NCBI RefSeq assembly: GCF_900141875.1
Contig: NZ_FQZE01000002.1
Coordinates: forward strand, 124,001 to 188,000
Length of the DNA: 64,000 nucleotides
From: Tangfeifania diversioriginum
GTDB taxonomy: Bacteria; Bacteroidota; Bacteroidia; Bacteroidales; Prolixibacteraceae
Direction: 5' to 3'
The notes under the pieces were generated by a model, which worked only from the letters and a program-made list of their open reading frames with translations, did not search any database and had not been told where the DNA came from. Positions 25,540-35,088 of this stretch are shown piece by piece. Numbering within the stretch: position 1 is the first letter of the stretch; every line of letters starts with the position of its first letter. The position numbers and the translations under genes were made by a program.

Positions 25540-26511
25540 ATGACAGGAAAAGAGCTCCGGATAGTTTTTATGGGTACCCCTGATTTTGCAGTGGCCAGTT
25601 TACAAGCATTGGTTGAAAACAGCTATAATGTGGTTGGTGTGGTAACGGCACCCGATAAACCGGCAGGACGCGGAAAAAAATTGACGGAATCGGCTGTGAA
25701 AAAATACGCTGTTGAAAAAAATATCAAAGTCCTTCAGCCCGAAAAGTTAAAACACCCGGACTTTCTTGAAGAATTAAAAGCATTACAACCCGATTTGCAG
25801 GTGGTAGTTGCTTTCAGGATGTTGCCGGAAGTGGTTTGGGCTATGCCCCCGCTCGGAACCTTCAATCTGCATGGATCGTTGTTGCCGCAGTACCGGGGCG
25901 CAGCTCCGCTAAACTGGGCGGTTATCAACGGCGAAACAAAAACGGGAGTTACTACTTTTTTGCTCGACCAAAAGATTGACACGGGTAAAATCCTGTTTCG
26001 CAAGGAAGTTAAAATTGAAAAGAGCGATACAGTAGGCGATATTCACGATCGCCTGATGGAAGTGGGAGCCAAACTGGTGCTGAAAACAGTTGATGCTTTG
26101 GCAAATGGAAAAGTAAAACCCATACCGCAATCGGAACTGGAATCGGATAAAAATAGTAGGCCGGCCCCAAAAATTTTTAAAATTGACTGCAAAATCAACT
26201 GGACAAAAGATGTGGAAACTGTTCGGAATTTGATCCGCGGTTTGTCGCCACATCCTGCTGCCTGGGCCAACCTGGTGCACAAGGACACCGGCCGTACCAT
26301 CCCGTGCAAAATATTTTTTGCTCAGCCGGTTATTTCTGCCGAAACTGCTACTCCCGGCACCATCGATTCTGATGATCAATCATTTTTGAACGTTGCCTGC
26401 GGAAATGGCTGGTTGGAAATTACCGATATGCAGCTTTCCGGGAAAAAACGTATGAATGCCGCTGATTTTCTGCGTGGATTTCGCAATATCATGGATTACC
26501 ATTTCGAATAA
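25540..26511 (+). CDS. fmt: Methionyl-tRNA formyltransferase
   Basis: 323 residues. N-terminal formyltransferase domain with IVFMGTPDFAVASL (8–21), the active-site HGSLLPQYRGAAPLNWAVI (about 110–128, Asn/His/Asp type formyl transfer site) and FLLDQKIDTG; a C-terminal OB-like domain follows from ~205. It formylates initiator Met-tRNA using 10-formyl-tetrahydrofolate. No def gene is adjacent. ATG 25540 is preferred over the TTG three bases upstream. Confidence 0.95.
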   Translation: MTGKELRIVFMGTPDFAVASLQALVENSYNVVGVVTAPDKPAGRGKKLTESAVKKYAVEKNIKVLQPEKLKHPDFLEELKALQPDLQVVVAFRMLPEVVWAMPPLGTFNLHGSLLPQYRGAAPLNWAVINGETKTGVTTFLLDQKIDTGKILFRKEVKIEKSDTVGDIHDRLMEVGAKLVLKTVDALANGKVKPIPQSELESDKNSRPAPKIFKIDCKINWTKDVETVRNLIRGLSPHPAAWANLVHKDTGRTIPCKIFFAQPVISAETATPGTIDSDDQSFLNVACGNGWLEITDMQLSGKKRMNAADFLRGFRNIMDYHFE

Positions 26512-26618
26512 GATTTTTTTACCAAAATACATTTTTTCATTTATACTGCCACCCTGTCATAATTAATGCCATTTGTTTGTTGTGTCTGTATTTCAGTCTA
26601 TTGAAAACGCAATGCGGG

Positions 26619-26647
26619 TTTGAGGTTCCAGTGAAAATGTAATTTTG
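26619..26647 (+). promoter_or_regulatory. Predicted promoter of groES–groEL
   Basis: TTTG at 26619–26622 and TAATTTTG at 26640–26647 with a 17-bp spacer fit the Bacteroidota consensus. It would give a ~100-nt leader before groES. No CIRCE-type inverted repeat (TTAGCACTC) is present, so HrcA control is not supported. Confidence 0.5.
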
Positions 26648-26752
26648 TCCATTTTGCCTTGCAAAAACAGTGTCCATGCTGCTTGGCACAGAATATGATT
26701 AAGCTGTGTGTCGATTTTTGAAAAAAATGTTTAATTATAAAAACGTAAAACA

Positions 26753-27031
26753 ATGGCAGAACTTAAAGGTAAAATTCTGGCTGGTAAAATCCTGGTAAAA
26801 CCGCAGGAAGCCGAAGAAAAAACACAAAGTGGAATTATCATTCCGGATTCAGCAAAAGAAAAACCACAGCAGGGAACTGTTGTATTGGTCGGTGCTGACA
26901 AAAAAGACGAACCCATGGAAGTTAAAGTGGGCGACGTTGTAGTTTATGGCAAATATTCCGGAACAGAGTTAAACATTGACGATGAAGATTATTTGCTGAT
27001 GTCACAACCCGACGTTTTGTACATTGCATAA
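26753..27031 (+). CDS. groES: Co-chaperonin GroES
   Basis: 92 residues, the normal length. Contains the mobile loop region EEKTQSGIIIPDSAKEKPQQG (split here: the loop lies at about 20–35) and the GDVVVYGKYSGTEL signature near 62–75. It caps the GroEL ring in protein folding. It is 27 bp ahead of groEL in the same operon. Confidence 0.96.
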   Translation: MAELKGKILAGKILVKPQEAEEKTQSGIIIPDSAKEKPQQGTVVLVGADKKDEPMEVKVGDVVVYGKYSGTELNIDDEDYLLMSQPDVLYIA

Positions 27032-28702
<1,671 letters not shown>

Positions 28703-28728
28703 AATATAGTTCCTATTAATTATTATCG

Positions 28729-28760
28729 AAGCCTTTCCTTAACAGGAGAGGCTTTTTTTT
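28729..28760 (+). terminator. Terminator of the groESL operon
   Basis: AAGCCTTTCCT, loop TAAC, AGGAGAGGCTT followed by eight T. Confidence 0.85.
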
Positions 28761-28929
28761 GCATTTCAAAATCCTGACGATTGTCAGAAACTGTTATTTA
28801 ACATCTTTTATGGGTTTGTAAGTTTTTGGTATTGTGTTTGTTACGTTTTTGTGGCATGTCGCTTAAACCATCTGTTTTCATGAATAAGTTGTCTAACTTT
28901 AACATTTAATTTTTAAAACCATTCATAAA

Positions 28930-30264
28930 ATGAAAGCAGATATAAATGAGTTCATTTCAAAGCTTGAAAACAGAACTCCCGGAGAAAAAGAGTTTCATCA
29001 GGCAGTAGAAGAAGTAATCGGTTCAGTGTGGGATTTTTATCAGAAAAATCCGCGTTACCAACAGGCAAATATCCTGGAACGCATGGTAGAACCCGAACGG
29101 GTAATCATGTTTCGTGTGCCGTGGGTTGACGACCGTGGTGAAGTACAGGTAAACCGGGGCTACCGTGTTGAATTCAATTCGGCACTCGGGCCATACAAAG
29201 GAGGATTGCGTTTCCATGCCAGTGTTACCTTGAGCATTCTTAAATTTTTAGGTTTTGAACAAACGTTTAAAAATAGCTTGACTACATTACCAATGGGAGG
29301 CGGGAAAGGCGGCTCTGACTTCAGTCCGAAAGGAAAATCAGACGGCGAAATTATGCGTTTTTGCCAGTCGTTTATGAGCGAATTATTTCGGCATATAGGT
29401 CCGAATACCGATGTTCCGGCCGGTGACATTGGAGTTGGCGGCCGCGAGGTGGGTTATTTGTTTGGACAATATAAACGCCTAAAGAATGAATTTACAGGAG
29501 TTATGACCGGTAAAGGGCTGGGCTGGGGAGGTAGCCTTATTCGCCCAGAGGCAACCGGTTTTGGTGCTGTTTATTTTGCACAGCACATGCTTCACCGAAT
29601 TGGTAAAGATATTGAGGGACAGAAAGTTGCTGTCTCAGGTTTTGGAAATGTTGCCTGGGGGGCCATAACCAAAATTAATGAGCTGGGCGGAAAAGTCGTT
29701 ACCATTTCCGGCCCTGATGGTTATATATATGATCCTGAAGGTATTTCAGGAGAGAAAATTGATTATTTGCTCGAACTCCGCTCCACAAACAACGATGTGG
29801 TGGAACCCTATGCAGCCGAATTTGGAGCCAAATTTATACCGGAACGTCATCCATGGGAAGTGCCTGTAAATGTTGCCATTCCTTGTGCTACCGAAAATGA
29901 GGTGAATTTAAACGATGCAAAAGAACTGGTTAAAAACGCGTGTTACCTGCTGGCAGAAGCTTCAAATATGGGCTGCATGGCCGATGCCGCAGAGTACCTT
30001 TCAAAAAATATTGATTATGCTCCGGGAAAGGCGGTAAATGCCGGAGGTGTTGCTGTATCGGGACTTGAAATGTCGCAAAACAGCATGCGTATCAGCTGGC
30101 CACGAGAAGAAGTGGATGCCCGTCTGAAATTAATTATGAGCGACATTCATGAAAGGTGTGTGAGTTATGGCAAAAACGGAAATAAAGTTGATTACATAAA
30201 AGGAGCCAATATTGGTGGGTTTGTTAAAGTTGCAGATGCTATGCTGGCACAGGGCGTCGTATAA
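28930..30264 (+). CDS. gdhA: NADP-type glutamate dehydrogenase
   Basis: 444 residues, hexameric class I family length. Substrate domain with PYKGGLRFH (about 90–98), the catalytic-lysine segment LPMGGGKGGSDF (~118–129) and DVPAGDIGVGGREVG; NAD(P) domain with VAVSGFGNVAWG (~235–246). Interconverts 2-oxoglutarate plus ammonium and glutamate, a main nitrogen entry point that pairs metabolically with asnB upstream. The cofactor call rests on similarity to the NADP-linked bacterial enzymes; the strand after the glycine motif reads GGKVVTISGPDG, which does not by itself settle it. Confidence 0.94.
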   Translation: MKADINEFISKLENRTPGEKEFHQAVEEVIGSVWDFYQKNPRYQQANILERMVEPERVIMFRVPWVDDRGEVQVNRGYRVEFNSALGPYKGGLRFHASVTLSILKFLGFEQTFKNSLTTLPMGGGKGGSDFSPKGKSDGEIMRFCQSFMSELFRHIGPNTDVPAGDIGVGGREVGYLFGQYKRLKNEFTGVMTGKGLGWGGSLIRPEATGFGAVYFAQHMLHRIGKDIEGQKVAVSGFGNVAWGAITKINELGGKVVTISGPDGYIYDPEGISGEKIDYLLELRSTNNDVVEPYAAEFGAKFIPERHPWEVPVNVAIPCATENEVNLNDAKELVKNACYLLAEASNMGCMADAAEYLSKNIDYAPGKAVNAGGVAVSGLEMSQNSMRISWPREEVDARLKLIMSDIHERCVSYGKNGNKVDYIKGANIGGFVKVADAMLAQGVV

Positions 30265-30290
30265 TTTGTGAGGAATTTACTGTCAAAAAT

Positions 30291-30369
30291 AAAAGTGTTT
30301 TATCCTGATTACAACGTAAAATTTAATCTATTGGTAAAGTTGAATTTAACTTAAGGATAAAACACTTTT
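30291..30369. terminator. 16-bp perfect inverted repeat with a 47-nt loop after gdhA
   Basis: AAAAGTGTTTTATCCT (30291–30306) is the exact reverse complement of 30354–30369, and the right arm ends in T-rich sequence. It could terminate gdhA transcription, but the loop is far longer than in ordinary terminators. Confidence 0.6.
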
Positions 30370-30370
30370 T

Positions 30371-30378
30371 TACATTTG
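30371..30378 (+). promoter_or_regulatory. Predicted -7 element of tatD
   Basis: TACATTTG matches TAnnTTTG and starts 1 bp after the right arm of the inverted repeat, so the arm occupies the -33 region. The ATG is 21 bp downstream. Confidence 0.45.
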
Positions 30379-30398
30379 ACGAAATTTGAATTTTCGAC

Positions 30399-31163
30399 AT
30401 GCTGATTGATACACACTCACATATTTATTCTGAAGATTTTAACCACGATATTGATGATGTGATGCAACGTGCATACGACAATGACGTGAAAAAAATTATT
30501 CTTCCGAATATCGATTCCGGGTCTATTAAGCGTTTGCTCGACCTCAGTAATTCCTACCCACATCTTTGTTTTCCGTTAATGGGACTTCATCCCACATCCG
30601 TTTCAGCAGATTATGAAGAAGAACTGCAAGCCGTGGAATATTGGCTGGATAAAAGAAAATTTTACGGAATCGGGGAGATTGGAATCGATTTGTACTGGGA
30701 GCAGAAATATGTTGAGGAACAAAAAATTGCATTCAGGCACCAGGTGAAACTGGCCAAATCAAGGAATTTACCCATAGTTATTCATTTGCGAAATTCTTTC
30801 GAGGAAGTTTATTCCATTGTAAAAGAAGAGCAGGATGGTAATTTGAAAGGGATTTTTCATTGCTTTTCGGGAAGCGTTGATGAAGCCCAGAAAGTGGTTG
30901 ACCTTGGTTTTCTTCTTGGAATTGGCGGTGTGGTAACCTTTAAAAACAGTAACCTGGATGAGGTGTTAAAAGACGTTGATATAAAAAATATTGTATTGGA
31001 AACCGATGCTCCCTACCTGGCCCCGGTCCCCAAGCGGGGAAGGAGAAATGAAAGTGCCTACCTTGCTTTTGTTGCCAAAAAAGTTGCTGAAGTTTACGGC
31101 ATTTCTGTAGAACAGGTAGCAGAAATAACTTCATCAAATGCCCGCCAATTGTTCGGAATTTGA
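30399..31163 (+). CDS. tatD: TatD family metal-dependent hydrolase (DNase)
   Basis: 254 residues, amidohydrolase-like TIM barrel. Metal ligands and signatures: DTHSHIY at the start (HxH), GEIGIDLYW (~89–97), IVIHLRNSFEE (~126), HCFSGS (~150) and ETDAPYLAP (~202–210). TatD proteins are Mg-dependent 3'–5' exonucleases or tRNA/DNA hydrolases in the cytoplasm. Followed after 32 bp by ansA on the same strand, so the two may be co-transcribed. Confidence 0.92.
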   Translation: MLIDTHSHIYSEDFNHDIDDVMQRAYDNDVKKIILPNIDSGSIKRLLDLSNSYPHLCFPLMGLHPTSVSADYEEELQAVEYWLDKRKFYGIGEIGIDLYWEQKYVEEQKIAFRHQVKLAKSRNLPIVIHLRNSFEEVYSIVKEEQDGNLKGIFHCFSGSVDEAQKVVDLGFLLGIGGVVTFKNSNLDEVLKDVDIKNIVLETDAPYLAPVPKRGRRNESAYLAFVAKKVAEVYGISVEQVAEITSSNARQLFGI

Positions 31164-31195
31164 TAAATTAGCGCCGCTAAACTATAACTGAGCAA

Positions 31196-32239
31196 ATGAC
31201 TAATTCTGAAGAGAAGGAAACTTCAATACTGATTATTTATACCGGCGGTACCATTGGTATGGTTCAGCATCCGCACTCCGGCACGCTAGCGCCTTTCAAA
31301 TTCGATCAGATCAAAAAGGAAATCCCGGAACTCAACAAGTTCAACTATAACATCGAAACAGTAACATTCACCCCGCCCCTCGATTCATCCAACATGAGCC
31401 CGCGCAACTGGGTGAAAATTGCCAGAATAATCCAGAAAAATTATAACCGATTCAACGGGTTTGTTGTTTTGCACGGAACCGATACCATGGCCTATACAGC
31501 CTCGGCGTTGAGTTACATGTTCGAGAACCTCGACAAACCAATTATTTTCACAGGTTCCCAGCTGCCAATAGGCACTTTGCGCACCGACGGGAAAGAGAAT
31601 TTAATTACCTCGGTTGAAATCGCCGCTGCGCGTAAAAATGGCATGAGCTTGGTCCCTGAAGTATGCATTTATTTTGATTTTAAACTCTACCGTGGAAACC
31701 GTGCAGTAAAACGGGATGCCGACTTGTTCAGTGCTTTTCGTTCAGTAAATTACCCGGAACTCGCTGTGGCAGGAGTTGACATCAGGTTCCGGACCGAATT
31801 TATTCACTGCAATGAAAATAAGGGAATCCTGAAAGTAAATACACAATTTGACGATAATGTGGTCATCCTGAAAATTTTCCCGGGAATCAACCAGCAGGTT
31901 TTTAATTCTGTATTTAATATCCCCGGGTTAAAAGGAGTGGTGCTCGAAACATTTGGTTCGGGGAATGTGCCTACATCAAGGTGGCTTATTAACTGCATTA
32001 AAAAAGCCATCAGGCGAAATATAATTTTACTGAATGTAACGCAATGCGAGGGCGGACGTGTTTCAATGGGGCAGTACGAAACAAGCTTGGATCTCATAAA
32101 AGCAGGGGTTGTTTCGGGCCACGATATGACCACAGAGGCAGCAATTACAAAACTGATGTTTTTACTGGGGCAGGAATTGCCCGTAACCGAAATTAAAATG
32201 CGTCTCAATAAGAGTTTGAGAGGGGAAATAAGTGAATAG
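31196..32239 (+). CDS. ansA: Type I asparaginase
   Basis: 347 residues. First active-site motif IIYTGGTIGM (Thr in TGGT, near 13–22) and second motif HGTDTMAYTAS (~91–101) are both intact. There is no signal peptide, fitting the cytoplasmic AnsA type rather than the secreted type II enzyme. It hydrolyses asparagine to aspartate and ammonia, the reverse direction of asnB 9 kb upstream. Confidence 0.93.
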   Translation: MTNSEEKETSILIIYTGGTIGMVQHPHSGTLAPFKFDQIKKEIPELNKFNYNIETVTFTPPLDSSNMSPRNWVKIARIIQKNYNRFNGFVVLHGTDTMAYTASALSYMFENLDKPIIFTGSQLPIGTLRTDGKENLITSVEIAAARKNGMSLVPEVCIYFDFKLYRGNRAVKRDADLFSAFRSVNYPELAVAGVDIRFRTEFIHCNENKGILKVNTQFDDNVVILKIFPGINQQVFNSVFNIPGLKGVVLETFGSGNVPTSRWLINCIKKAIRRNIILLNVTQCEGGRVSMGQYETSLDLIKAGVVSGHDMTTEAAITKLMFLLGQELPVTEIKMRLNKSLRGEISE

Positions 32240-32305
32240 CTTTATTCCTTTTTCATATTTTTTTATTATTTTGCAGCCCTCTATTTGAGGCATGCCGGAA
32301 AATCA

Positions 32306-32393
32306 GGAGAGGTGCAGGAGTGGCTGAACTGGCACGCCTGGAAAGCGTGAATACCGCAAAACGGTATCGGGGGTTCGAATCCCCCTCTCTCCG
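32306..32393 (+). tRNA. tRNA-Ser (anticodon GGA)
   Basis: Cloverleaf reads cleanly. Acceptor GGAGAGG pairs with TCTCTCC (one G–U), the anticodon stem-loop is CACGC-CTGGAAA-GCGTG with anticodon GGA, the class II variable arm is TACCG…CGGTA and the T arm is GGGGG-TTCGAAT-CCCCC. Discriminator G73; no CCA encoded. Its 3' end is copied twice more downstream, in the GIY-YIG element. Confidence 0.96.
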
Positions 32394-32408
32394 CAGGAGA
32401 AGAGAAAA

Positions 32409-32654
32409 ATGAGTTATTTCACATACATCTTGAAAAGTGAGCATGATGGAACTTATTATTACGGTTCAACCAAAAATTTGAGAGAACGAGTAAAAGTTCA
32501 CAACTCAGGAAAAAGCAGGTACACGAAAGGGAGGCGCCCTTGGAAATTACATTATTTTGAAGAGTTTGAATCCCGGAGTGAAGCTGCAAAGCGTGAGAAG
32601 TTCTTTAAAAGTATTGATGGATATAATTTTCTTAAAAAGGGAAATATTATATAG
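32409..32654 (+). CDS. GIY-YIG nuclease family protein, copy 1
   Basis: 81 residues, a lone GIY-YIG domain. The first strand pair is FTYILKSEHDGTYYYGST (GIY and YIG positions as TYI…YYG), Arg27 lies in LRERVKVHNSG and Glu-rich FEEFESRSEAAKREKFF supplies the metal-binding acid region. Stand-alone proteins of this kind (often labelled UvrC-like or UPF0213) are found singly or in series in Bacteroidota; the role is unclear. The start is 15 bp after the tRNA-Ser 3' end, so it may be co-transcribed with the tRNA. Confidence 0.85.
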   Translation: MSYFTYILKSEHDGTYYYGSTKNLRERVKVHNSGKSRYTKGRRPWKLHYFEEFESRSEAAKREKFFKSIDGYNFLKKGNII

Positions 32655-32722
32655 GTATCGGGAGGTTCTCCCGAAGGGATCCCTGTGGGGGAATCCCCCT
32701 CTCTCCGCAGAAGAAGAGAAAA

Positions 32723-32968
32723 ATGAGTTATTTCACATACATCTTGAAAAGTGAGCATGATGGAACTTATTATTACGGTTCAACCAAAAATTTGAGAGAA
32801 CGCGTAAAAGTTCACAATTCAGGAAAAAGCAGGTACACGAAAGGGAGGCGCCCCTGGAAATTACATTATTTTGAAGAGTTTGAATCCCGGAGTGAAGCTG
32901 CAAAGCGTGAGAAGTTCTTTAAAAGTATTGATGGATATAATTTTCTTAAAAAGGGAAATATTATATAG
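32723..32968 (+). CDS. GIY-YIG nuclease family protein, copy 2
   Basis: 81 residues, identical in protein sequence to copy 1 although the DNA differs at three coding positions, all silent (an Arg, an Asn and a Pro codon). That pattern points to selection on the protein, or to chance in a recent duplication. It lies 12 bp after the second copy of the tRNA tail, the same spacing as copy 1 from the real tRNA. Confidence 0.85.
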   Translation: MSYFTYILKSEHDGTYYYGSTKNLRERVKVHNSGKSRYTKGRRPWKLHYFEEFESRSEAAKREKFFKSIDGYNFLKKGNII

Positions 32969-33073
32969 GTATCGGGAGGTTCTCCCGAAGGGATCCCTGC
33001 GGGGGAATCCCCCTCTCTCCGCTCAGAAATTAGAAATAAAGGAGGTTAATGAAATATAAGTTCGTAACTTGAC

Positions 33074-33099
33074 ATCAAATAAACTTTAATTTATTTGAT
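33074..33099. promoter_or_regulatory. 10-bp-arm palindrome upstream of the exbB operon
   Basis: ATCAAATAAA and TTTATTTGAT are perfect inverted arms around CTTTAA, 104 bp before exbB. The symmetry suits a dimeric repressor site but is also easy to form in A/T-rich DNA. It is not a recognisable Fur box. Confidence 0.35.
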
Positions 33100-33202
33100 T
33101 ATTTAAAGGGAAAACATGTTATTTGTTGGGAAATTTTAATTGAAATAAGTTCAAATAATACAAAAATCAAGGAAATTATTAATTAAAAAATTTAAATTAA
33201 TT

Positions 33203-34015
33203 ATGAAAAGACTATTCGCGTTAATAGCAGTATTCGGGATGCTGTTTTTTATGGCATCAAACACTGTGGTTGCACAGGATGAGGCAGCCGACCAGGAAAC
33301 AACGAGTGCAGAGAGTACGGAGCAGGTTGACATGACTGCTGATCCTGTAGAAGAGGCTGCAGCAGCAGCTGAAGAAGGGAAATCCTTGCACAGCCAGTTG
33401 AAACAAAAATTTATTGAAGGTGACCCAACTTTCATGTCATTCGTTTTAATTGCATTGATTTTAGGTTTAGCCTTTGCTATTGAAAGGGTAATTTACCTTA
33501 ACCTGGCAACCAGCAATACCAAGAAGCTGCTTGTTAAAGTTGAAGATGCGCTTGAAAATGGTGGTGTTGAAGCTGCCAAAGATGTTTGCCGCAAAACGCG
33601 CGGCCCCGTTGCAAGTATTTTCTACCAGGGACTGGATCGTTTCGATCACGGAATCGATGTAGTTGAAAAATCAATCATTTCGTACGGTGGCGTTCAGGCT
33701 GGTTTGCTCGAAAAAGGACTGAGCTGGATTGGGCTGTTTATCGCACTGGCACCAATGCTTGGTTTTATGGGAACTGTAATTGGTATGATTGGTGCATTTG
33801 ATGCCATTGAAGTTGCAGGTGACATTTCTCCCTCACTGGTAGCAGGTGGTATTAAAGTAGCTTTGATTACAACTGTGTCGGGGCTGTTAGTTGCAATTAT
33901 TCTGCAGATTTTTTACAACTATTGTGTTTCAAAAATTGACAGCATCATCAACAACATGGAAGATGCATCCATTTCATTTTTAGATTTATTGGTTAAACAT
34001 AACTTGAAAAAATAA
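33203..34015 (+). CDS. exbB: MotA/TolQ/ExbB proton channel family protein
   Basis: 270 residues. An N-terminal hydrophobic helix ending VVAQ looks like a signal peptide or extra membrane segment, followed by an acidic Ala/Glu-rich linker typical of Bacteroidota ExbB. The core has three transmembrane helices: ~75–95, ~170–195 (IGLFIALAPMLGFMGTVIGMIGAF, the TolQ/ExbB signature, cited in part as APMLGFMGTVIGM) and ~212–235. With ExbD it forms the proton-driven motor that energises TonB-dependent transport. First gene of a four-gene operon. Confidence 0.9.
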   Translation: MKRLFALIAVFGMLFFMASNTVVAQDEAADQETTSAESTEQVDMTADPVEEAAAAAEEGKSLHSQLKQKFIEGDPTFMSFVLIALILGLAFAIERVIYLNLATSNTKKLLVKVEDALENGGVEAAKDVCRKTRGPVASIFYQGLDRFDHGIDVVEKSIISYGGVQAGLLEKGLSWIGLFIALAPMLGFMGTVIGMIGAFDAIEVAGDISPSLVAGGIKVALITTVSGLLVAIILQIFYNYCVSKIDSIINNMEDASISFLDLLVKHNLKK

Positions 34016-34023
34016 GAAAATCC

Positions 34024-34482
34024 ATGAATAAAGTAGGAAAAATTGTTACCATAGTATTGTGGGTCCTGCTCATTATCTCGGCTGTTCTTATTGTTTCAAT
34101 GATGGTTAACATTAGCGAAAATGAAGCCGACCCGACAATGGGTAGTTGGATTAACACCAACCTTGTGTGGACCTACATTTTAATGGCTTTTGGTGCCGGT
34201 ATTGCTATCCTGGCAAGCATATTCCATATGTTTACCGACATTAAAGCTGCCAAAAAAGGTTTAATATCAGTGGTCTTTTTGGGAGCAGTGGCGCTCGTAT
34301 CTTATTTGTTGGCTTCCGATGAAATTCCTCAGTTTATAGGAGTTCAGAAGTTTATAAACGACGGAACGCTTACAGAGCAAGTAGCAAAATTAGTGGATAC
34401 CGGTTTGTATGCTACCTATATTTTAATAGGATTGGCAGTGCTGTCAATTGCATACTCATCAGTAGTTAATTTATTTAAGTAA
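34024..34482 (+). CDS. Four-helix membrane protein between exbB and exbD
   Basis: 152 residues with hydrophobic helices at about 6–27, 50–72, 80–99 and 126–150, little soluble sequence and no motif I recognise. It starts 9 bp after exbB and ends 34 bp before exbD on the same strand. Proteins of this size and position recur in ExbB–ExbD clusters of the phylum, so a role in assembly or regulation of the motor is likely but unproven. Confidence 0.75.
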   Translation: MNKVGKIVTIVLWVLLIISAVLIVSMMVNISENEADPTMGSWINTNLVWTYILMAFGAGIAILASIFHMFTDIKAAKKGLISVVFLGAVALVSYLLASDEIPQFIGVQKFINDGTLTEQVAKLVDTGLYATYILIGLAVLSIAYSSVVNLFK

Positions 34483-34516
34483 TTTAATTCGTGGTAATTA
34501 AACAGGAAAATTAATT

Positions 34517-35086
34517 ATGGCAAAGAAAATACCTGAAATACCGTCAGCATCATTGGCTGATATTGCTTTTATGCTGCTTATCTTTTTCCTGGTAACAACC
34601 ACGATGGACGTTGACAGCGGATTGGAAAGAAGACTTCCACAATGGGTCGATCCCGAACAGCTCGAAGATGATCAACAGATTAAAGAGCGAAATGTATTTG
34701 TTGTTCTGGTTAACAGGAACAATCAATTACTTGTGGAAGGCGAATATGCCCAAATTGATAATTTACGTGAAAGAGCGAAAGAATTTATGGCGAACCCAAC
34801 CAACGATGAGAGTTTGCCCGAAAAGGAACCGCAACAAATTCCCTATTTTGGGGAAACCATGGTTACCAAAGGAGTTATTTCGCTGCGTAATGACCTTGAT
34901 ACACAGTATGGTACCTATATCGCTGTTCAAAACGAACTGGTTGCTGCCATTAATGAACTGAGAGATGAACTCGCCAGAGATGAATTTGGAGAACCCTATG
35001 ATGAGTTGGAAAGAGATAAGCAAGACGCTATTCGAGATGTCTATCCATCCAGAATTTCAGAAGCTGAACCTAAAAAGGTAGATTAG
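34517..35086 (+). CDS. exbD: Biopolymer transporter ExbD, first copy
   Basis: 189 residues. A short cytoplasmic start (MAKKIPEIPSASLADIAF) leads into one membrane helix, MLLIFFLVTTTMDV (~17–32), with the critical aspartate in SLADIAF (Asp15). The rest is a periplasmic domain, longer than in E. coli ExbD and rich in charged residues. Forms the ExbD dimer inside the ExbB ring. Confidence 0.9.
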   Translation: MAKKIPEIPSASLADIAFMLLIFFLVTTTMDVDSGLERRLPQWVDPEQLEDDQQIKERNVFVVLVNRNNQLLVEGEYAQIDNLRERAKEFMANPTNDESLPEKEPQQIPYFGETMVTKGVISLRNDLDTQYGTYIAVQNELVAAINELRDELARDEFGEPYDELERDKQDAIRDVYPSRISEAEPKKVD

Positions 35087-35088
35087 TT

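Larger units (their letters stand above)
32377..33022 (+). mobile_element. Two tandem 314-bp GIY-YIG units bounded by tRNA-Ser 3'-end copies
   Basis: An 18-bp tail of the tRNA (GAATCCCCCTCTCTCCGC) occurs at 32377–32394, 32691–32708 and 33005–33022, exactly 314 bp apart. Between successive copies lies an 81-codon GIY-YIG ORF followed by three small palindromes (GGGAG/CTCCC, AGGGATCCCT, GGGGG/CCCCC) and a GGTATCGGG stretch that also mirrors the tRNA before its T arm. The two units differ at only a few positions, so duplication is recent or the copies are homogenised. No integrase is present. Confidence 0.8.

Noticed and set aside
26683-26700. TTGGCACA upstream of groES, resembling the -24 part of a sigma-54 promoter
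   Set aside because: The -12 GC dinucleotide is missing at the right spacing (GA instead), and a better TTTG/TAnnTTTG promoter lies 40 bp upstream.
32253-32758. Minus-strand frames antisense to tRNA-Ser and to the GIY-YIG ORFs
   Set aside because: They are shadows of the repeat: identical N-terminal sequence arises because the DNA is duplicated.
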